Shown here: positions 59,437-64,000 of the stretch, in pieces
Position numbering within the stretch: the first letter of the stretch is position 1
Layout of the letters: every line of letters begins with the position of its first letter
DNA from: Streptomyces sp. CCM_MD2014
GTDB taxonomy: Bacteria; Actinomycetota; Actinomycetes; Streptomycetales; Streptomycetaceae
Reading direction: 5' to 3'
Length of the DNA stretch: 64,000 nucleotides
NCBI RefSeq assembly: GCF_000772045.1
Contig: NZ_CP009754.1
Span: 1,178,001-1,242,000, forward strand
Program-made: the position numbers and the translations under genes
The notes under the pieces: model-generated
Database searches by the model: none
What the model saw: only the letters and a program-made list of their open reading frames with translations
Told to the model about the DNA's origin: nothing

Positions 59437-61326
59437 CTACCCCTTCTGTTCCACCCGCACCCAGTCCACCTCGGCCTGCACTCCCCCGGCCGCGATGCGG
59501 TCCACGCTGGACTGCGGCAGCCCCCAGTACGGGCTGGTGGCCTGGTTCCAGCCGGCCGGGTAGGCGCCGCCGAGGGCGAGGTTCAGGATGACGTACTGGT
59601 CGTGGTCGAAGACCCAGGCGCCGCGCGTCGACTCCAGTTTGTTGCGGGTCGTCTCCTGGACGACGCGGTCGTCGACGGAGAACTTCATGCCGGTCGGCGT
59701 CCACTCCACCGCGTAGGTGTGCCACTGGTCGGCGCGGCCGCCGCCCGGGTACACCTGGCGGGCGCCGACGTTGCCGTCGGCCGAGTAGCCGGGGCCGTGC
59801 AGGGCGCTGCTGGTCCAGTCGCCGTAGCCGATGTTCTCCATGATGTCGGTCTCGCCGGAGGCCGGCCAGGACACGGACGGGTCGTCGACGTTGCTGCCGA
59901 GCAGCCAGAAGGCGGGCCAGAAGCCGTCGCCGACGGGGAGTTTCATACGGGCGCTGACCCGGCCGTAGGTGAAGTCGAACTTGGTGTTGGTGTCGATGCG
60001 GCCGGACGTGAAGTCGTAGGTGCCGCCACCTGCCTTGGTGCAGCCCTTGCAGTGCTCGGCGCGCAGGATCAGGGCGCCGTTCTCCAGGCGGATGTTGTCG
60101 GCCGAGTCGACGTAGGCCTGCGCCTCGCCGTTGACGGAGCCCATCTCGGTGCCGGTGCGGACGACGCGCCACTTGCCGCGGTCCAGCGACTGCGCGGTGA
60201 AGTCGTCGAAGAACGTGGTCCGGTAGGTGCCGGACTGTTCGCCGGGCAGTGCCGGGTAGGCGGCGGCCGCGCTGCCTCCGGTGCCCCAGACCTCGAACTC
60301 GTAGAGGGAGTAGCCGAACTGGGCGGTGGCCGGGGCCGGGTTGTAGAAGGAGCGGCGTTCCTTGCCGAGCATGCGGACGTAGCGGCCGGTCACGGGCTGG
60401 GGAAGGCGGACGTTGTCGTGGCGGCCGGTGGCCTCACCCGGGGGCTTGACGTCGGCACGGCGGGCGGCGACCTGGTCGGCGGAGGGCCGGTACACCGTGC
60501 GCCAGGTGCGGTTGTCGTCGGAGACCTGGAGTTCGTAGTCGACGGCGTAGGCCGCCTCCCAGTACAGGTCGACGGTGTCGATCGTGGAGGTGGCGCCGAG
60601 GTCGACGGAGACCCAGCGGTCGGCGTTCCAGTCGCTGGACCAGCGGGTGGCGTCGCCCTTGCGGTCGGCGGGGCGGCCGCCGTCGGTGACGAACGCCGGT
60701 GAGGTGCCCGCGTGCTGGTAGACGTTCGAGTACGCCGGATGGTTCAGGGCGAGGTTGGTGCGGGTGGTGGACGCGGGGGCGGGTTCGCCTCCGTAGACCT
60801 TGAAGGAGTAGAGGGAGTAGCCGTAGGGGGTGGCGCGTTCGATGCCGCGCATGCGGACGTAGCGAGCCCGCACCTCCTGGGGGTAGGTGTGCACGGTGAC
60901 CGATCCGCCGGTGCCGGCGGTCTCCGTGTAGAAGGGCGTCCAGTCGGTGCCGTTGGCGGACGCCTCCAGGACGTATCTCTTGCCGTAGGCCGCCTCCCAG
61001 TCCAGCGTCACCCGGTCGACGCGGATCGTCGTGCCGAGGTCGACGCGGATCCAGGCGTCGTCGGTGAAGTCGCTGGACCAGCGGGTGCCGCCGTCGCCGT
61101 CGAAGGCGAGGCCGGGCGCGGTGCCGGGGTTCTCGCTCGCCGAGGCGGTGACCGCGGCCGGGTCGGCGGCGTAGGCGGAGGCCGCGCGGTCGGTGTCCCA
61201 GGCCGCCGCGGCGGAGGCCGGCGGTGCGGCGGCGGCCGGGGTGGCGGCGGTGAGGGACGGGACCGCGGCCAGCAGGGCGAGGGCGGTCAGGGCGGTGAGG
61301 AGAGTGCGGGGGGTACGGGACGGCAT
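59437..61326 (-). CDS. Secreted GH16 beta-glucanase with two discoidin (F5/8 type C) domains
   Basis: 629 residues from the ATG at 61326 (ribosome site AAGGAGAAG). Sec signal peptide about 1-35. Two coagulation-factor-5/8-type carbohydrate-binding domains follow (about 50-185 with GTRWSSDFTDDAWIRVDLG, and 190-365 with ATRWSSDWNADRWVSVDLG). The GH16 catalytic domain occupies about 385-629, with the nucleophile/acid motif SGETDIMENIG. GH16 enzymes of this type cleave beta-1,3 or mixed beta-glucans outside the cell. The beta-glucosidase and sugar ABC genes next door would import and hydrolyse the products. Confidence 0.93.
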   Translation of the reverse strand: MPSRTPRTLLTALTALALLAAVPSLTAATPAAAAPPASAAAAWDTDRAASAYAADPAAVTASASENPGTAPGLAFDGDGGTRWSSDFTDDAWIRVDLGTTIRVDRVTLDWEAAYGKRYVLEASANGTDWTPFYTETAGTGGSVTVHTYPQEVRARYVRMRGIERATPYGYSLYSFKVYGGEPAPASTTRTNLALNHPAYSNVYQHAGTSPAFVTDGGRPADRKGDATRWSSDWNADRWVSVDLGATSTIDTVDLYWEAAYAVDYELQVSDDNRTWRTVYRPSADQVAARRADVKPPGEATGRHDNVRLPQPVTGRYVRMLGKERRSFYNPAPATAQFGYSLYEFEVWGTGGSAAAAYPALPGEQSGTYRTTFFDDFTAQSLDRGKWRVVRTGTEMGSVNGEAQAYVDSADNIRLENGALILRAEHCKGCTKAGGGTYDFTSGRIDTNTKFDFTYGRVSARMKLPVGDGFWPAFWLLGSNVDDPSVSWPASGETDIMENIGYGDWTSSALHGPGYSADGNVGARQVYPGGGRADQWHTYAVEWTPTGMKFSVDDRVVQETTRNKLESTRGAWVFDHDQYVILNLALGGAYPAGWNQATSPYWGLPQSSVDRIAAGGVQAEVDWVRVEQKG

Positions 61327-61400
61327 GCGGCTTCTTCTCCTTGGGACGATGCGGTGATGTCGTGAACCTGACAGAACCGTTCGTGCGCGTGAACCGTGCA

Positions 61401-61440
61401 CCGTGGTGGGCGCGGACTCCCGCATCCGCACCCACCACGG
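61401..61440 (-). terminator. Strong hairpin terminator downstream of the beta-glucosidase gene
   Basis: Arms 61401-61416 and 61425-61440 pair over 16 bp with one mismatch around an 8-nt loop (CTCCCGCA). It lies 17 nt past the beta-glucosidase stop on the minus strand and before the GH16 gene, so it separates the sugar-uptake operon from GH16 transcription. Confidence 0.75.
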
Positions 61441-61456
61441 GATCCGTAGGCGGCTC

Positions 61457-62815
<1,359 letters not shown>

Positions 62816-62859
62816 GAAGGTCCTTTCGGGTCGGGGGTGGGAGTGCTGGGGCGTGCCGG

Positions 62860-63714
62860 TCACTTGACGGCTCCGGCCGTCAGGCCCGCCACCAGGTAGC
62901 GCTGGAGGAGCAGGAAGCCCGCGACCACGGGCACGCTCACGACCAGCGAGGCGGCCATGATCTGGTTCCAGTACACGTCGTTCTGCGTGGAGTAGCCCTG
63001 GAGGCCGACGGCGAGGGTGCGGGTGGCGTCGTTGGTCATGACGGAGGCGAACAGGACTTCGCCCCAGGCGGTCATGAAGGCGTAGACGGCGACCGCGACG
63101 ATGCCGGGGATCGCGGCGGGCACCACGACCTTGAACAGGGCGCGCAGCGGCCCGCAGCCGTCCACGAGGGCCGCCTCGTCCAGGTCGCGGGGGACCGAGT
63201 CGAAGTACCCGATCAGCATCCAGATGGAGAAGGGCAGGGAGAAGGTCAGGTAGGTGAGGATGAGACCGCCGCGGGAGCCGAACAGGGCGATGCCGGTGGC
63301 GTTGCCGATGTTGACGTAGATGAGGAACAGGGGCAGCAGGAAGAGGATGCCCGGGAACATCTGGGTGGACAGGACGGTCACCGAGAAGACGCGCTTGCCG
63401 CGGAACTCGTAGCGGCTGACGGCGTAGGCGGCGAACACGGCGATGACGACGGAGCAGACGGTCGCCGCGCCGGCCACGATCAGCGAGTTCATGAAGTACT
63501 TCGCCAGCGGGACCGTCGACCAGATGTCGATGTACGGGCGGACGGTCAGGCCGCTCGGCAGCCAGTGGAACTGGCTGGACACGTCCTCGAGCGGCTTGAG
63601 CGAGCTGGAGACCATGACGTACACCGGCAGCAGGACGAAGCCGGTGAGCAGGGTGAGGAAGACGCGGCGGGTCCATGTGAAGGAGCGCGGCGCCGCCATC
63701 GGGGACCTAGACAT
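62860..63714 (-). CDS. Carbohydrate ABC transporter permease (MalG/CebG type)
   Basis: 284 residues with six hydrophobic helices. The EAA loop is [20 protein letters not shown], then PAAIPG, which contacts the shared ATPase (MsiK in streptomycetes, encoded elsewhere). The N-terminus has the MalG-type [15 protein letters not shown]. It overlaps the stop of the partner permease by 8 nt and is followed 44 nt later by the beta-glucosidase gene, pointing to beta-glucoside uptake. Confidence 0.93.
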   Translation of the reverse strand: MSRSPMAAPRSFTWTRRVFLTLLTGFVLLPVYVMVSSSLKPLEDVSSQFHWLPSGLTVRPYIDIWSTVPLAKYFMNSLIVAGAATVCSVVIAVFAAYAVSRYEFRGKRVFSVTVLSTQMFPGILFLLPLFLIYVNIGNATGIALFGSRGGLILTYLTFSLPFSIWMLIGYFDSVPRDLDEAALVDGCGPLRALFKVVVPAAIPGIVAVAVYAFMTAWGEVLFASVMTNDATRTLAVGLQGYSTQNDVYWNQIMAASLVVSVPVVAGFLLLQRYLVAGLTAGAVK

Positions 63715-64000
63715 CGGCCGTCTTCCTCTCCTGGGAGTTGCGGGAGGACCGCGCGGTCCTGGAGGTCAGGAACAGGTACACGCCCGTCACCAGCAGCAGG
63801 AAGAGCAGCAGCAGGACCGACATGGCGGAGCCGGTGCCGAAGTTCCAGGTGACGAACGACGACTGGTAGATGTGGATGGAGATCAGGTCGGCGGCCTCCG
63901 GCGCCGCCTTGCCGAACAGGACGAACGGCGTGTTGAAGTCGTTGAACGTCCACAGGAACAGCACCAGGACGAGGACCTGGTTGACGGGACGCAGCGACGG
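63707..64000 (-). CDS. Carbohydrate ABC transporter permease (MalF/CebF type), 5' end outside window
   Basis: Only the C-terminal ~97 residues are inside the window. They contain WTFNDFNTPFVLFGKAAPEA, then ADLISIHIYQSSFVTWNFG and a final helix LLLLFLLLVTGVYLFL, all characteristic of MalF-type permeases. The protein starts beyond 64000. Overlaps the MalG-type gene by 8 nt. A binding-protein gene is expected further right. Confidence 0.9.
   Translation of the reverse strand, partial: PSLRPVNQVLVLVLFLWTFNDFNTPFVLFGKAAPEAADLISIHIYQSSFVTWNFGTGSAMSVLLLLFLLLVTGVYLFLTSRTARSSRNSQERKTADV

Overview
The base composition (very high GC with G/C-biased third positions), frequent GTG starts, ATGA/GTGA overlaps and the protein families present point to a Streptomyces or close actinobacterial relative. 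Almost every gene can be assigned. No tRNA, rRNA, CRISPR array or transposase was recognised.

Left flank (1-7.3 kb): the end of a CDP-alcohol phosphatidyltransferase; a divergent SDR dehydrogenase/TetR pair sharing a perfect 15-bp palindrome; and a leftward operon of oligopeptide-type binding lipoprotein, fused two-in-one permease and MFS exporter. A near-perfect Zur-type box precedes this operon, suggesting zinc (perhaps metallophore) transport. A GNAT acetyltransferase follows.

Accessory core (7.7-52.9 kb): this reads as a defence/conflict island. In order it holds: (i) a three-gene operon encoding a large protein with a J-domain-like tail, a GrpE-like protein, and an Hsp70 fused to a C-terminal NYN (Zc3h12a-type) ribonuclease domain, the best candidate here for an undescribed system; (ii) a frameshifted secreted protein gene; (iii) an orphan DndB-like DGQHR protein divergent from an HTH-N6-adenine methylase; (iv) a complete type I restriction-modification operon hsdM-hsdS-hsdR; (v) a DUF397/XRE/HATPase regulatory trio; (vi) a soluble Ser/Thr kinase, a giant caspase-NTPase-WD40 protein and a divergent LCAT-like lipase; (vii) a UvrD-type helicase with a RelE-like N-terminus followed by an OLD-family ATPase/TOPRIM nuclease (Gabija-like content in reversed order) and an unknown protein with a hydrophobic Gly/Ala core; (viii) a PQQ-propeller lipoprotein, a MarR/SDR pair with twin operators, and a four-gene coupled operon XRE-ImmA/IrrE peptidase-MAB_1171c-type membrane protein-FAD oxidoreductase; (ix) a peptidase E, a TPR protein, a CHAT-protease TPR protein and a divergent pair ending in a membrane protein.

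Right flank (53-64 kb): ordinary secondary metabolism and carbohydrate genes. These are an imine-reductase-like dehydrogenase with a divergent HxlR regulator, a PNPOx-fold protein, two secreted enzymes (an antigen-85-like esterase and a phosphodiester glycosidase), a DUF574 methyltransferase with a decayed second copy beside it, and a beta-glucan locus (secreted GH16 with two discoidin domains, GH1 beta-glucosidase, and two sugar ABC permeases, the last running off the window).

Functions come from motifs read in the translations. No database search was possible, so family names for weak similarities (GrpE-like, J-like, RelE-like) are inferences.
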